Positions 35,185-44,591 of a stretch of DNA of 64,000 nucleotides are shown piece by piece. Position numbers and translations under genes: made by a program. The notes beneath the pieces were generated by a model that saw only the letters and a list, made by a program, of their open reading frames with translations, was not told the origin of the DNA and did not search any database. The first letter of the stretch is position 1; every line of letters begins with the position of its first letter. Source of the stretch: Streptococcus sanguinis SK355 (GTDB lineage Bacteria > Bacillota > Bacilli > Lactobacillales > Streptococcaceae); contig NZ_GL890993.1 in the NCBI RefSeq assembly GCF_000212855.1, positions 1,104,705-1,168,704 of the forward strand, read 5' to 3'.

Positions 35185-36012
35185 ATGAACCTGAAGAAAA
35201 CCTTGAAATACTTCTCTCTGGCAGCCGTCAGTGTCTTGGCCATTGGTGCCTTGGTGGCTTGCTCATCATCAAGTGAGAAGAAAACAGAGAAAACAAAGGT
35301 AGAAGTCGGAACAGTGGGAACTACCAAACCATTTTCATACGAGGATAAAGACGGTAAACTGACTGGTTACGATATCGAAGTCCTTCGTGCTATCTTTAAG
35401 GATTCAGACAAGTATGAAGTCAATTTCAATAAGACCAAGTGGGCTTCTATATTCTCAGGTCTGGACAGTGATCGCTACCAGATCGGTGCCAATAATATCA
35501 GCTATTCCGAAGAGCGGGCTAACAAATATCTCTATGCTAGTCCATATGCGAAAAATCCAACAGTTTTAGTTGTCCGTAAGGGTGAGGGCATCAAATCGCT
35601 GGATGACATTGGTGGCAAGTCTACTGAGGTTGTTCAGGGGACTTCAACAGCTCAGCAGCTAGAGGACTACAACAAGGAACATAGCGATAAACCGACAAAA
35701 ATCAATTATACGGACGGAACCATTCAGCAAATCTTGGCCAATCTGAATGACGGCCGTACGGACTATAAGATTTTTGAGCGCATAACTGTAGAGTCTATTA
35801 TCAAGGACCAAGGCTTGGATAATCTGGAAGTAATTGAGCTTCCAAGCGACCAGCAGCCTTATGTTTATCCGATTATTGCAAGCGGTCAGGAAGAACTGCA
35901 AAAATTTGTCAACAAGCGAATCAAAGAACTCTATGAGGATGGTACGCTTGAAAAACTGTCACAAGAATTCTTTGGCGGCTCTTACCTGCCAGATGCAAAA
36001 GATATCAAGTAA
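35185..36012 (+). CDS. Amino-acid ABC transporter substrate-binding lipoprotein
   Basis: Encodes 275 residues from ATG 35185 (AGGAGG 10 bases upstream). The signal peptide ends in LVAC, then a Ser/Lys linker, then a family 3 solute-binding protein: [47 protein letters not shown] and [10 protein letters not shown]. Such proteins deliver polar amino acids or cystine to an ABC importer. The permease and ATPase genes are not adjacent, so it uses a transporter encoded elsewhere. M20 peptidase genes lie on both sides. Confidence 0.9.
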   Translation: MNLKKTLKYFSLAAVSVLAIGALVACSSSSEKKTEKTKVEVGTVGTTKPFSYEDKDGKLTGYDIEVLRAIFKDSDKYEVNFNKTKWASIFSGLDSDRYQIGANNISYSEERANKYLYASPYAKNPTVLVVRKGEGIKSLDDIGGKSTEVVQGTSTAQQLEDYNKEHSDKPTKINYTDGTIQQILANLNDGRTDYKIFERITVESIIKDQGLDNLEVIELPSDQQPYVYPIIASGQEELQKFVNKRIKELYEDGTLEKLSQEFFGGSYLPDAKDIK

Positions 36013-36073
36013 GAAATCCCATCAAGTCTGAACTGCAATTTGGCTGACTAGACTTTGATACAAGAAATACGAT

Positions 36074-36106
36074 AAGGGCGGGGAAGCTTATTTCCCCAGC
36101 CCTTTA
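36074..36106 (+). terminator. Terminator after the binding-protein gene
   Basis: A GC-rich stem with one mismatch on each arm: AAGGGC-GGGAA against TTCCCC-GCCCTT, then T residues. Confidence 0.65.
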
Positions 36107-36129
36107 TCTGCTGTTAATAGGAGTAACTC

Positions 36130-37512
36130 ATGCCTTTCTCAACTGAGACTGAACAAATCAAAAAATTTGAAAACGACGAGGTAGCCCAGCACTATTTTGA
36201 AGTGCTGCGGACCTTGATCTCTAAAAAATCGATCTTTGCCCAGCAGGTTGGCCTGCAGGAAGTAGCCAACTATTTGGGAGAGATTTTTACAGCTGCAGGT
36301 GCCAAGGTCATGATTGACGACAGCTATACTGCTCCATTTCTTTTGGCGGAGTTTCCGTCTTCAAATCCTGCTGCTAAGACCATTATTTTCTACAACCACT
36401 ACGATACAGTGCCGGCAGACGATGACCAGCCCTGGACCAATGATCCTTTTACACTATCAGTTCATTACGGGGTTATGTATGGGCGAGGAGTGGATGATGA
36501 CAAGGGGCATATTACTGCTCGTCTGACGGCTGTTCGCAAGTATATTCGAGAGCACGGTGATTTGCCAGTCAATATCATCTTTATGATGGAAGGGGCAGAA
36601 GAGTCCGCTTCGACAGACTTAGATAAATATCTGACCAAGCATCGCAAACGCCTGCGAGGAGCGGATTTGCTGGTCTGGGAGCAAGGCAGCCGCAACAATC
36701 TAGGGCAGCTGGAAATCTCAGGCGGTAACAAGGGAATTGTTACCTTTGACGTGACGGTCAAAAGTGCAGATGTTGACATTCATTCCAGCTTCGGTGGCGT
36801 TATCAATTCCGCTTCCTGGTATTTGCTCAATGCTTTATCCAGCTTGCGCAGTCCAGACGGCCGCATCTTAGTTGAAGGAATCTATGAGCAGGTTCAAGAG
36901 CCCAATGAACGGGAGCTGACTCTGATTGAGGAATATGCCCTGCGGACTCCTGCAGAGCTGAGTCAAGTCTATGGCTTGAAATTACCAGTTTTGCTGGACG
37001 AGCGGAAGGAATTTCTCCGTCGCTTTTACTTTGAACCTTCGCTGAATATTGAAGGCTTCGGATCAGGCTATCAAGGCCAAGGGGTTAAAACCATTTTACC
37101 TTCAGATGCCCAGGCCAAGATGGAGGTTCGTCTGGTGCCGGGTCTGGAACCTCAGGATGTCTTGGACAAGATTCGTCAGCAGCTGGATAAAAATGGCTAT
37201 CCAGCGGTTGAGCTGGCCTATACCTTGGGAGAGATGAGTTATCGCAGCGACATGAGTGCGCCTTCCATTCTCAATCTTATCGAGCTGGCTAAAGATTACT
37301 ACCAAGAGGGCATCTCTGTTCTGCCGACCTCAGCTGGAACTGGTCCGATGCACACGGTCTATGAAGCCTTGGAGGTTCCTATGGCGGCTTTTGGACTTGG
37401 CAATGCTAATAGCCGAGATCATGGCGGAGATGAGAATGTGAAAATTGCTGACTACTATACGCATATTGAGCTCATTCAGGAGCTGATTGGCAGTTACAGT
37501 AAAGCTGACTAG
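36130..37512 (+). CDS. M20-family dipeptidase/peptidase
   Basis: Encodes 460 residues of a two-domain M20 metallopeptidase. Metal-site motifs: YNHYDTVPADDDQPW, GRGVDDDKGH and the catalytic EE in MEGAEESAS; the lid domain covers about residues 200-330. Length and motifs fit the dipeptidases (ArgE/DapE/PepV-like) used to degrade imported peptides in the cytosol. AATAGGAG precedes ATG 36130. The next gene starts 16 bases after its stop. Confidence 0.88.
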   Translation: MPFSTETEQIKKFENDEVAQHYFEVLRTLISKKSIFAQQVGLQEVANYLGEIFTAAGAKVMIDDSYTAPFLLAEFPSSNPAAKTIIFYNHYDTVPADDDQPWTNDPFTLSVHYGVMYGRGVDDDKGHITARLTAVRKYIREHGDLPVNIIFMMEGAEESASTDLDKYLTKHRKRLRGADLLVWEQGSRNNLGQLEISGGNKGIVTFDVTVKSADVDIHSSFGGVINSASWYLLNALSSLRSPDGRILVEGIYEQVQEPNERELTLIEEYALRTPAELSQVYGLKLPVLLDERKEFLRRFYFEPSLNIEGFGSGYQGQGVKTILPSDAQAKMEVRLVPGLEPQDVLDKIRQQLDKNGYPAVELAYTLGEMSYRSDMSAPSILNLIELAKDYYQEGISVLPTSAGTGPMHTVYEALEVPMAAFGLGNANSRDHGGDENVKIADYYTHIELIQELIGSYSKAD

Positions 37513-37528
37513 CGGGAAAGGAAGTCTT

Positions 37529-38122
37529 ATGCTATACTCTATAAGAAAAGACAAACTGAAGCAGGCTGGCTTCTTTTACCTCTTTTATTTCCTAGCCATG
37601 CTCTTAGGCGTCTTGGTTGGGCTTCTATTTGACCGCTCAGGCAATATGTTTTACGCTCCAGCTTTTACAGCTTTCTTTGGCGGAGTTCTGTTCATCTTCT
37701 ATACAGAGAAAATAAAGACCTTCGGTCTAATCAGCGGCCTAGGCTGTCTGCTAGGTCTCTTCTTTCTGCTTAGTCGACATGGTTTTGGAGCTTTTCTACC
37801 AGGTTTGATTAGCGGTGTTTTAGCGGATCTTATAGCTCGGTCAGGCAGCTATCAAAGGACTGTTAGAAGCTTGCTGTCTTTTATGGTTTTCAGCTTTAGC
37901 ACAGCGGGTCCTATTTTCCTAATGTGGCTGGCACCCAAGCAGTATGAAGCTAGTCTTCTTGCCAGAGGAAAGACTCAGGCTTATATCGAGCAAGTCATGC
38001 TTAAGCCAGAACCCAGCTTAGTCCTTTGGTTTGTAGCCAGCATTTTACTGGGCGCTTTACTTGGAGCCCTGTTAGGGAGGAAAATCCTTAAAGCGAGACT
38101 TTCCAAGTCAGCTTCGGTCTAA
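37529..38122 (+). CDS. ECF transporter S component, MptD/Trep_Strep family
   Basis: Encodes 197 residues, about six membrane helices, from ATG 37529 (AAAGGAAG). The QAGFFYLFYFLAMLLGVLVG start and the GFGAFLPGLISGVLADLIA region resemble the Trep_Strep/MptD family of substrate-binding membrane subunits for energy-coupling-factor importers. The substrate is not known. It is next to a SAM hydrolase and a second S component, while the ATPase and T subunit lie 9 kb away at 46941-49455. Confidence 0.75.
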   Translation: MLYSIRKDKLKQAGFFYLFYFLAMLLGVLVGLLFDRSGNMFYAPAFTAFFGGVLFIFYTEKIKTFGLISGLGCLLGLFFLLSRHGFGAFLPGLISGVLADLIARSGSYQRTVRSLLSFMVFSFSTAGPIFLMWLAPKQYEASLLARGKTQAYIEQVMLKPEPSLVLWFVASILLGALLGALLGRKILKARLSKSASV

Positions 38123-38153
38123 ATACCATTGAAAATATAACTAAGGAGAAAAT

Positions 38154-38999
38154 ATGAACAATTTACTCGTACTCCAGTCGGACTTTGGTCTGGTAGATGG
38201 AGCTGTGTCAGCCATGATCGGAGTGGCGCTAGAAGAGTCGCCCACTCTGAAAATTCATCATCTGACTCACGATATCACCCCTTACAACATCTTTGAGGGA
38301 AGCTATCGTCTCTTTCAGACAGTTAATTACTGGCCAGCAGGAACGACTTTTGTGTCGGTAGTGGATCCGGGCGTTGGCTCCAAGCGGAAGAGTGTGGTGG
38401 CTAAGACGAAAAAGGGCCAGTATATCGTTACGCCTGATAACGGCACCCTGTCTTTCATCAAGAAGCATGTCGGCATTGAGGCTATTCGGGAAATTTCTGA
38501 GGTGGAAAATCGTCGCAAGGATACGGAGCATTCCTACACTTTCCACGGTCGTGATGTCTATGCCTATACGGGTGCTAAGCTGGCCAGCGGCCATATCAGC
38601 TTTGAAGAGGTTGGGCCAGAGCTCAAGGTCGAAGACATTGTCGAAATTCAGGTAGTAGAGACCACGCTTGCGGATAATTATGTTAGCGGAGCTATTGATA
38701 TCCTGGATGTCCGCTTCGGCTCTCTCTGGACCTCTATCACCCGCGAGGAATTCTGTACCTTAAAACCAGAATTTGGCGACCGCTTTGAAGTTACTATTTA
38801 CAATAATGACATGCTGGTTTATCAAAACCAAGTAACCTATGGCAAGTCCTTTGCGGATGTCCGCATCGGTCAGCCTATCCTCTATATTAACTCCCTCTAT
38901 CGGGTCGGCTTAGCGATTAACCAAGGTTCCTTTGCTAAGGCCTACAATGTTGGCGTCGGTGCCCAATGGCATATTGAAATCAAGAGAATTGAAAATTAA
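38154..38999 (+). CDS. SAM hydrolase (S-adenosylmethionine hydroxide adenosyltransferase, DUF62)
   Basis: Encodes 281 residues. Family motifs: [15 protein letters not shown] at the N terminus (substrate Asp), VVDPGVGS and TPDNGTLSF. Members of this fluorinase/chlorinase-related family use water to split S-adenosylmethionine into adenosine and methionine. Start follows TAAGGAGAAA. It lies between two ECF S components and 11 bases before the second, so it may feed or respond to what they import. Confidence 0.9.
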   Translation: MNNLLVLQSDFGLVDGAVSAMIGVALEESPTLKIHHLTHDITPYNIFEGSYRLFQTVNYWPAGTTFVSVVDPGVGSKRKSVVAKTKKGQYIVTPDNGTLSFIKKHVGIEAIREISEVENRRKDTEHSYTFHGRDVYAYTGAKLASGHISFEEVGPELKVEDIVEIQVVETTLADNYVSGAIDILDVRFGSLWTSITREEFCTLKPEFGDRFEVTIYNNDMLVYQNQVTYGKSFADVRIGQPILYINSLYRVGLAINQGSFAKAYNVGVGAQWHIEIKRIEN

Positions 39000-39010
39000 G
39001 GAAGAAGAAA

Positions 39011-39553
39011 ATGAAAAATAATACAATCAGAAACGTAGTCGCAACAGGAATTGGAGCAGCCCTATTCGTGGTCATCGGAATGATCAATATTCCAACGCCT
39101 GTACCCAATACCAGCATCCAGCTCCAATACCCCCTGCAAGCTCTTTTTAGCGTCATCTTTGGTCCAATCGTCGGTTTCCTGATGGGCTTCATTGGCCACG
39201 CCATTAAAGACGCTATGAGCGGTGGAGGACTCTGGTGGTTCTGGATTGCCGGCAGTGGAGTCTTCGGTCTATTAGTTGGCTTCTTTAGAAAATTCTTCCA
39301 AGTGGAAGAAGGAAAATTTGAAGTCAAGGACATTATCCGCTTTAACTTGATTCAGTTTGGAGCCAATGCCATCGCTTGGTTAATCGGCCCGATTGGTGAT
39401 GTGATTGTATCTGGTGAGCCGGTCAATAAGGTTATTGCTCAAAGTATTGTAGCAATTCTGGTGAATTCTGCGACAGTAGCTGTCATCGGAACTGTCTTGC
39501 TGACTGCTTACGCTCGCACCCGCACCCGCGCAGGAAGCCTTAAAAAAGATTAA
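39011..39553 (+). CDS. ECF transporter S component, UPF0397 family
   Basis: Encodes 180 residues with five to six membrane helices. [22 protein letters not shown] and [23 protein letters not shown] are characteristic of UPF0397 proteins, S subunits of ECF importers. In pneumococcus the UPF0397 gene, a double ABC ATPase and a T component form one operon; here the last two are at 46941-49455. Downstream terminator at 39578-39608. Confidence 0.88.
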   Translation: MKNNTIRNVVATGIGAALFVVIGMINIPTPVPNTSIQLQYPLQALFSVIFGPIVGFLMGFIGHAIKDAMSGGGLWWFWIAGSGVFGLLVGFFRKFFQVEEGKFEVKDIIRFNLIQFGANAIAWLIGPIGDVIVSGEPVNKVIAQSIVAILVNSATVAVIGTVLLTAYARTRTRAGSLKKD

Positions 39554-39577
39554 TCATAGTAGTTTCTATCTAAGAAT

Positions 39578-39608
39578 AGCTGCCTTTATGTACTGGGCGG
39601 CTTTTTTT
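39578..39608 (+). terminator. Terminator of the ECF/SAM hydrolase operon
   Basis: AGCTGCC (39578-39584) and GGCGGCT (39596-39602) with one G-T pair and a seven-T tail. Confidence 0.8.
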
Positions 39609-39780
39609 GCTAGTGGCGAATCATACAGTTGTCCATTAGAAACTGGAAAATTTAAGTAATTCACGACTTCCTAAAACTACTTACAATCTAAGACGATATA
39701 TTTAGACGAGCTAAAAAACAAGAGCAAATTTTAGAACAGCTCTTGCTGATTTGAATTTTGTAGATTTTTCTAGTCTTTTT

Positions 39781-39795
39781 TTGAAAACGCTTTAA
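39781..39795 (+). promoter_or_regulatory. Catabolite-responsive element (cre) candidate
   Basis: TTGAAAACGCTTTAA matches WTGNAANCGNWNNCW with one mismatch. It covers the -35 hexamer, where CcpA binding would repress transcription. Confidence 0.6.
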
Positions 39796-39809
39796 AATTG
39801 TACTATAAT
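39781..39809 (+). promoter_or_regulatory. Promoter of the aldolase unit
   Basis: TTGAAA (39781-39786), 17 bp, TATAAT (39804-39809), about 445 bases upstream of the aldolase start. Confidence 0.75.
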
Positions 39810-40133
39810 AGGGAATAGGAGTCGGTAAGTTCGTTGCCAACGAATTAAGATCAACCAAAGATTTGAATAGTTAAAAGTCTCTTTGGTTCTTATGTGACTC
39901 AGCTAGTTCCAACGTGTTATTGATGATTGTGCCTACATTGTTTTAGCAGCAGAATCAGGTGCCCTGACGGCTGTATGTCTAAACCTCTAAGACATAGAGA
40001 TATGGTTTGGGTAGAAAGTGTTTCAGTTGAGTTGGCTGTGACTTGCATTTTTTCACTTTTTGATTCGTAAAAGAGAGCCCTTTTAATCTTTAAGCTCAGG
40101 GATTATCGAATTTCAATGTATATTTTAGGTTAA

Positions 40134-40241
40134 ATTGGTCAGTTTGGCTGGATGGCCTTCATGATGACCATTGTTGTATTTGTTCTACTTGTTGTAATGA
40201 CAAGTGCTATTTGTAATAAAGGCTTAAATGAAGAAGCCTAG
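40134..40241 (+). pseudogene. Membrane-protein C-terminal remnant
   Basis: Thirty-five codons with a single long hydrophobic helix (MAFMMTIVVFVLLVVMTSAI) and the tail CNKGLNEEA, ending at TAG 40239-40241, which overlaps the aldolase ribosome site. Probably the end of a deleted transport protein; a small membrane peptide from ATG 40152 is the alternative. Confidence 0.4.
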
Positions 40242-40254
40242 GAGGACATGAGGT

Positions 40255-40899
40255 ATGAAATTTTTCTTAGATACAGCTGATGCGGCGGCTATCAAAGCGA
40301 TTAATGAATTAGGTGTTGTGGATGGCGTAACAACTAACCCAACAATTATTTCACGTGAAGGACGCGATTTTAAAACGGTTATTCAAGAAATCTGTGAGAT
40401 TGTAAGTGGTCCTGTTAGTGCAGAGGTTACTGGCTTGACAGCACCTGAAATGATTGCGGAAGCACGGGATATTGCTAAGTGGGCTGATAACGTTGTTGTC
40501 AAAATTCCAATGACAACGGAAGGCTTAAAAGCTGTCTCTGTCCTTTCAAAAGAGGGAATTAAAACGAATGTTACTTTGATTTTTACAGTTTCTCAAGGAC
40601 TCATGGCTATGAAAGCCGGAGCTACCTTCATCAGTCCTTTTGTTGGACGTTTGGAAGATATTGGAACAGATGCCTATCAACTGATTGCAGATTTGCGCAC
40701 GATTATTGATATTTATGATTTTGAAGCTGAAATCATCGCAGCTAGTATTCGTAATTCAGCGCATGTTGAAGCTGTTGCAAAACTTGGTGCTCACATTGCG
40801 ACCATTCCGGATAATTTATTTGAAAAAATGACGCAGCATCCACTTACTACCAATGGGATAGCCCAATTTATGAAGGATTGGGAAGCATTTAAAAAATAA
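40255..40899 (+). CDS. Transaldolase-like fructose-6-phosphate aldolase (MipB/TalC type)
   Basis: Encodes 214 residues, the short transaldolase form. [27 protein letters not shown] and the Schiff-base Lys in [14 protein letters not shown] are the family motifs. Such enzymes cleave fructose 6-phosphate or transfer dihydroxyacetone, depending on active-site residues. AGGAGG lies 9 bases before ATG. The gene stands alone, while in relatives it accompanies PTS and pyruvate-formate-lyase or transketolase genes; the decayed sequence upstream suggests loss of such partners. Confidence 0.88.
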   Translation: MKFFLDTADAAAIKAINELGVVDGVTTNPTIISREGRDFKTVIQEICEIVSGPVSAEVTGLTAPEMIAEARDIAKWADNVVVKIPMTTEGLKAVSVLSKEGIKTNVTLIFTVSQGLMAMKAGATFISPFVGRLEDIGTDAYQLIADLRTIIDIYDFEAEIIAASIRNSAHVEAVAKLGAHIATIPDNLFEKMTQHPLTTNGIAQFMKDWEAFKK

Positions 40900-41022
40900 G
40901 TTTTAGGGTAGGTATGGGAAATAGAAGTCTCTGCCTCTGACTATATTTTAAGCAGGCCATAGCGACTTAGAAGACTTTGACTCTTTGTCAACAGATCTAG
41001 GTTGCGGGTAAGATAAGATTTG

Positions 41023-41202
41023 GAGAGTGGGACAGAAATCGGTAATTCGTTAGAATTCGATTTCGTCGTCCCACCTCTGCACAGTTGAGTAGGGCTGTAA
41101 AAGCTGATGAAATCAGCGTAGTAGAGTCCACTCAACCACTGCGTCTTGCTCGACAATCCAAAGACAATTGAGAGGCTAGGACTTTTGTCCCAGCCTCTTT
41201 TT
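41023..41202 (+). repeat. Interspersed-type element built of nested inverted repeats
   Basis: Begins GAGAGTGGGACAGAAATCG, which is answered by CGATTTCGTCGTCCCAC at 41058-41074. After a 90-base middle part it ends in GAGGCTaGGAC-TTTT-GTCCcAGCCTC with T residues (about 41172-41202), which can act as a terminator. The composition is that of repeat elements scattered between genes in oral streptococci. Confidence 0.55.
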
Positions 41203-41293
41203 GATGTTTAGATTTGTGGAAATTGCTTCTGAAATAATGTAAAAAATAAAAGATAAAATGTAAATTATATATTGCATTATAGAGATTTATAAA

Positions 41294-41371
41294 GTGAAAG
41301 GGGAATCTGTAAGAGAATGGCAGAAAAAGCGCTTTGAGAAGTATTTGGATCAATTGGAAGAAGAGCGATAA
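41294..41371 (+). pseudogene. Short basic ORF, probable gene remnant
   Basis: Twenty-five codons from GTG 41294 (MKGESVREWQKKRF... ending LEEER) with weak ribosome site. Probably a leftover gene end. The surrounding gap 41203-41509 otherwise holds only the trhO promoter. Confidence 0.25.
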
Positions 41372-41423
41372 GTTGTCCTTCTCGCTTAAACTTTCCAGCT
41401 CTGCTATTTTTCAAACAAATATT

Positions 41424-41452
41424 TTGCTCAGCTTTTCTTCTCGCGTTATAAT
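41424..41452 (+). promoter_or_regulatory. Promoter of trhO
   Basis: TTGCTC (41424-41429), 17 bp, TATAAT (41447-41452). Confidence 0.6.
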
Positions 41453-41509
41453 AAATAGATGAATTAAAAAATTCAGAAAATTTTATAGAGAAAAGAGAGT
41501 TGAAATCTT

Positions 41510-42496
41510 ATGGCAAAAGATATTCGCGTCCTACTTTACTACAAATATGTTCCGATTGAGAATGCTGAGAAATTTGCAGCTGATCATCTAGCTTTCTGTA
41601 AATCTATTGGTCTTAAAGGCCGTATCTTGGTGGCAGATGAGGGAATCAATGGAACGGTTTCTGGTGATTATGAAACCACTCAAAAATACATGGATTATGT
41701 GCACAGCCTTCCGGGCATGGAAGACCTTTGGTTCAAGATTGACGAAGAAAACGAGCAAGCTTTCAAGAAAATGTTTGTTCGCTACAAGAAAGAAATTGTT
41801 CACTTGGGCTTGGAAGACAATGATTTTGATAATGACATCAACCCGCTGGAGACGACAGGAGCTTACCTATCACCTAAGGAATTTAAGGAAGCTCTCTTGG
41901 ACGAAGACACTGTTGTCTTAGACACTCGTAACGACTATGAGTACGATCTGGGTCACTTCCGCGGAGCCATCCGTCCAGACATCCGCAACTTCCGCGAATT
42001 GCCGCAATGGGTCCGTGATAACAAAGAGAAGTTCATGGACAAGCGCGTGGTTGTTTACTGTACAGGTGGTGTTCGCTGTGAGAAATTCTCAGGCTGGATG
42101 GTGCGTGAAGGATACAAGGATGTCGGTCAGCTTCATGGCGGTATCGCGACTTACGGCAAGGATCCAGAAGTTCAAGGTGAGCTTTGGGACGGCAAGATGT
42201 ATGTCTTTGATGAGCGTATCTCGGTTGATATCAACCATGTTGATCCAGTTGTGATTGGGAAAGACTGGTTTGACGGTACTCCTTGCGAGCGCTATGTCAA
42301 CTGTGGCAATCCAGAGTGTAACCGCCGTATCTTGACTTCAGAAGAAAATGAAGACAAGTACCTCCGTGGCTGTTCTCATGAATGCCGTGTTCACCCTCGC
42401 AATCGCTATGTGGCTGAAAACGGCTTGAGCCAGGCAGAAGTGGTGGAGCGTTTGGCTGCGATTGGGGAAAGCTTGGAAACACTAGTGGCTCAGTAA
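41510..42496 (+). CDS. trhO: tRNA uridine hydroxylase TrhO (rhodanese family)
   Basis: Encodes 328 residues. An N-terminal acylphosphatase-like part ([27 protein letters not shown]) precedes a rhodanese domain with the active-site Cys in [16 protein letters not shown] (near residue 187), then a Cys-rich tail ([15 protein letters not shown]) that may bind zinc. TrhO hydroxylates wobble uridine 34 of certain tRNAs, using prephenate-independent chemistry. Formerly UPF0176. Single gene with its own promoter and terminator. Confidence 0.93.
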   Translation: MAKDIRVLLYYKYVPIENAEKFAADHLAFCKSIGLKGRILVADEGINGTVSGDYETTQKYMDYVHSLPGMEDLWFKIDEENEQAFKKMFVRYKKEIVHLGLEDNDFDNDINPLETTGAYLSPKEFKEALLDEDTVVLDTRNDYEYDLGHFRGAIRPDIRNFRELPQWVRDNKEKFMDKRVVVYCTGGVRCEKFSGWMVREGYKDVGQLHGGIATYGKDPEVQGELWDGKMYVFDERISVDINHVDPVVIGKDWFDGTPCERYVNCGNPECNRRILTSEENEDKYLRGCSHECRVHPRNRYVAENGLSQAEVVERLAAIGESLETLVAQ

Positions 42497-42512
42497 TTTA
42501 ATCGTGAAGATA

Positions 42513-42548
42513 AAAAACTTTAGATGTTTCAAGTGTCTAAAGTTTTTT
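42513..42548 (+). terminator. Terminator of trhO
   Basis: A perfect 12-bp stem AAAAACTTTAGA/TCTAAAGTTTTT with an 11-base loop and T-run. Confidence 0.85.
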
Positions 42549-42595
42549 CATTATTTATTTGCAGCTTAGCTTTTCTTTATTCAGGTTTCGATGTT

Positions 42596-42623
42596 TTGTC
42601 CTTTCTTTTTGATGTGATATAAT
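42596..42623 (+). promoter_or_regulatory. Promoter of the AraC-family gene
   Basis: TTGTCC (42596-42601), 16 bp, TATAAT (42618-42623). Confidence 0.55.
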
Positions 42624-42654
42624 GAGCTTAAATAAATGGGAAAGGAGCAAGTCT

Positions 42655-43458
42655 ATGTCTAAAGCTATCATGGAAGAAGTGGCAGCCTATCTGCGTCAGC
42701 ATGCAGATGAAGAGCTGAGTCTGACCGATTTGGCTCAGCATTTCCATTATAGTCCTTCCCATCTATCCAGAACTTTCAAGAAAAAGATGGGCTTTTCTAT
42801 CAAGCAATATATGGAAGCTCTTAAGATGGAAAAAGGAATTCAGGAGATTGTGGAAGGTCGGCAAAATGTGACCGAGACCTCTATGGAAGCTGGTTATGAT
42901 AGTCTAGGCAGTTTTTCCAATACTTTTAAGCGACATACTGGACTTTCGCCTAAAAAATATTATCAGGAATCAACCAAGGCTTATGATTTTATGGTCAAAC
43001 AACTGGATGAGAAGGGAGCTTTGTTGCATCAGGATCCCGACTGTAAAAGTGGCAATCGGCTGACAGTGGCGCTATCTTATCCCGAGGGGTATGAACCACG
43101 CATTAGCTGTGTCGGGCTTTTTAAAACCCGCATACCCAAAGAAGAGCCGATTATCGGAGTAGCACTGAGTCAGGAGAGACGGTTTACTTTTGAACATGTA
43201 CCCGATGGTCGCTACTATCTTTTGGCCTGTGAATTGCTGGAGGATTTACGCCTAACTAAAAACTATGTCTTGAAGCATAACTTTCGCTGGGGCAGCGATG
43301 AGCCTCTCACTTTTTCAGGCGATAGCATCTATCAAGAGGAAATCAGCATGCGCAGGCCCTTGCCCAGCGATCCCCCTATTACAGTTAATCTTCCAGCTTT
43401 AATCATGCGTTCCCTAGCCAAACAAGCGCAATTGAGAATAAGAAAATTTTTATCCTAA
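42655..43458 (+). CDS. AraC-family transcriptional regulator with N-terminal HTH
   Basis: Encodes 267 residues from ATG 42655 (AAAGGAG). The DNA-binding part is at the N terminus: first helix-turn-helix LTDLAQHFHYSPSHLSRTFKK and second MEAGYDSLGSFSNTFKRHTG, ending in LSPKKYY (about residue 105). The remaining 160 residues are a beta-rich domain of the kind that senses small ligands, not the usual cupin. The following VOC-type and TfoX-like genes on the same strand may be its targets. Ligand unknown. Confidence 0.85.
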   Translation: MSKAIMEEVAAYLRQHADEELSLTDLAQHFHYSPSHLSRTFKKKMGFSIKQYMEALKMEKGIQEIVEGRQNVTETSMEAGYDSLGSFSNTFKRHTGLSPKKYYQESTKAYDFMVKQLDEKGALLHQDPDCKSGNRLTVALSYPEGYEPRISCVGLFKTRIPKEEPIIGVALSQERRFTFEHVPDGRYYLLACELLEDLRLTKNYVLKHNFRWGSDEPLTFSGDSIYQEEISMRRPLPSDPPITVNLPALIMRSLAKQAQLRIRKFLS

Positions 43459-43514
43459 TTGATAAACTGATACTAGAGAGCTATTCTCAGATATAAAAAA
43501 TTGGAGGAACAATA

Positions 43515-43928
43515 ATGAAATTAGATGTGTTTTTAAGTTTTAATGGTCAGGCCGAAGAAGCTTTTCATTTTTATGCGGACCTTTTTCAGACAGAGATAAA
43601 GGGACTTGTTAGAGCTAGTGATATGATGGATCCAGCTGACCTTCCTGCAGAAAAACGGGATAAGATTGCCTGGATTGCTTTGGATACTGAAAATCTAACC
43701 CTCCATGGTGAGGATGTAGGCATTTTTAACGACCTATCTATTCCTAGCAATTACCAACCCAATCAATGGTTAGTTCTGAGCCCAGACAGTAGAGAAGAAG
43801 CCGATGAGCTCTTTGCCAAGCTTGCTGAAGGTGGGCAAATTCTCTATCCTTTAGAGGAACAAGCCTTCGCAGAGTTTTATGGCCGCTTGATTGACCGTTT
43901 TGGTATCGGCTGGGATGTGATGAAATGA
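43515..43928 (+). CDS. VOC-superfamily (PhnB/glyoxalase-like) protein
   Basis: Encodes 137 residues with the two-module glyoxalase/bleomycin-resistance fold: LDVFLSFNGQAEEAFHFYADLF at the start and EEADELFAKLAEGGQILYPLEE then RFGIGWDVM at the end, as in PhnB-like proteins. Function is unknown. GGAGG lies 7 bases before the start; the next gene begins 9 bases after its stop. Confidence 0.85.
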   Translation: MKLDVFLSFNGQAEEAFHFYADLFQTEIKGLVRASDMMDPADLPAEKRDKIAWIALDTENLTLHGEDVGIFNDLSIPSNYQPNQWLVLSPDSREEADELFAKLAEGGQILYPLEEQAFAEFYGRLIDRFGIGWDVMK

Positions 43929-43937
43929 GGTAGAAGG

Positions 43938-44297
43938 ATGGCTTATAGTGAATCTTTAGCTCAACAGATTCGTACCATTTTAGCTACTGAACTTCCCCCT
44001 CATGTTTTTGAAGAAGAGGTAGAAGAGAAGAAGATGTTTGGTGGTTTGGCCTTTATGGTCCGAGGTAAGATGACCGTTACTGTGAGTTCGAGAAGTCAAG
44101 AGCTTGTCATGGTACGCATCGGTAAGGAAATGGAAAAGCAGGCCCTGCCTAAAAATGGTGCTAGTGTGACGTTAATGAAGGGCAGGCTTTATCATGGCTA
44201 TATTGATTTAGATGCCGAAGGACAAAAAGAACTGTCTTACTGGATCCAGCTAGCCTTGTCCTACAATCAGGAGCTGACGCAGCAGGATAAAAAGTAA
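43938..44297 (+). CDS. TfoX/Sxy N-terminal domain protein
   Basis: Encodes 119 residues. The KKMFGGLAFMVRGKMTVTV segment is the hallmark of the TfoX N-terminal domain; the C-terminal half of full TfoX is absent. The family name derives from competence regulators in Proteobacteria, but single-domain proteins in Gram-positives have no known role. Likely co-transcribed with the VOC gene. Confidence 0.85.
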   Translation: MAYSESLAQQIRTILATELPPHVFEEEVEEKKMFGGLAFMVRGKMTVTVSSRSQELVMVRIGKEMEKQALPKNGASVTLMKGRLYHGYIDLDAEGQKELSYWIQLALSYNQELTQQDKK

Positions 44298-44591
44298 GAA
44301 GTGCTCAGAATGAGTTTTGCTTTCTTAGAAGTTTATTTCTTGCTTTTTTATGAAGTTTAAATATATTCTTAGAATCTGTATTGATGAAGTTTTCAGTCGG
44401 AAAGTCTCTTCATGGATACAGGTTTTTTCGTCTTTTTCTTCCAAAAATGTTATACTAATATCGGAGTTCGTTTTAAGAATGGAGTTTATCCCTAAAAGCC
44501 TTGGAGAAAAGTGAGTTTGTACTAGTAGTGAGTGTTGATTTTGCGTTTTCTCGCTTTCAGAAAGGCTTTTGTCGTTAGAAAGGAGCATGGT
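44298..44591 (+). other. Intergenic region before the DUF4299 gene
   Basis: About 294 AT-rich bases with no gene on the plus strand. A possible -10 (TATACTAAT region, about 44452) lies upstream of the DUF4299 start. I see no clear terminator or RNA. Confidence 0.35.

Larger units (their letters stand above)
39609..40254 (+). other. Long gap with promoter, cre-like site and decayed coding sequence
   Basis: A CAAGAGC/GCTCTTG hairpin lies near 39719-39746, then the promoter and cre at 39781-39809, a leader with short inverted repeats (TTCGTT/AACGAA and AACCAAAGA/TCTTTGGTT), about 200 bases of short broken frames, and the membrane-segment remnant at 40134-40241. Confidence 0.5.

Noticed and set aside
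40941..41353. Two minus-strand frames of 71 and 73 codons over the inverted-repeat element.
   Set aside because: They arise from the repeat and AT-rich flanks, with no ribosome site or protein-like composition.
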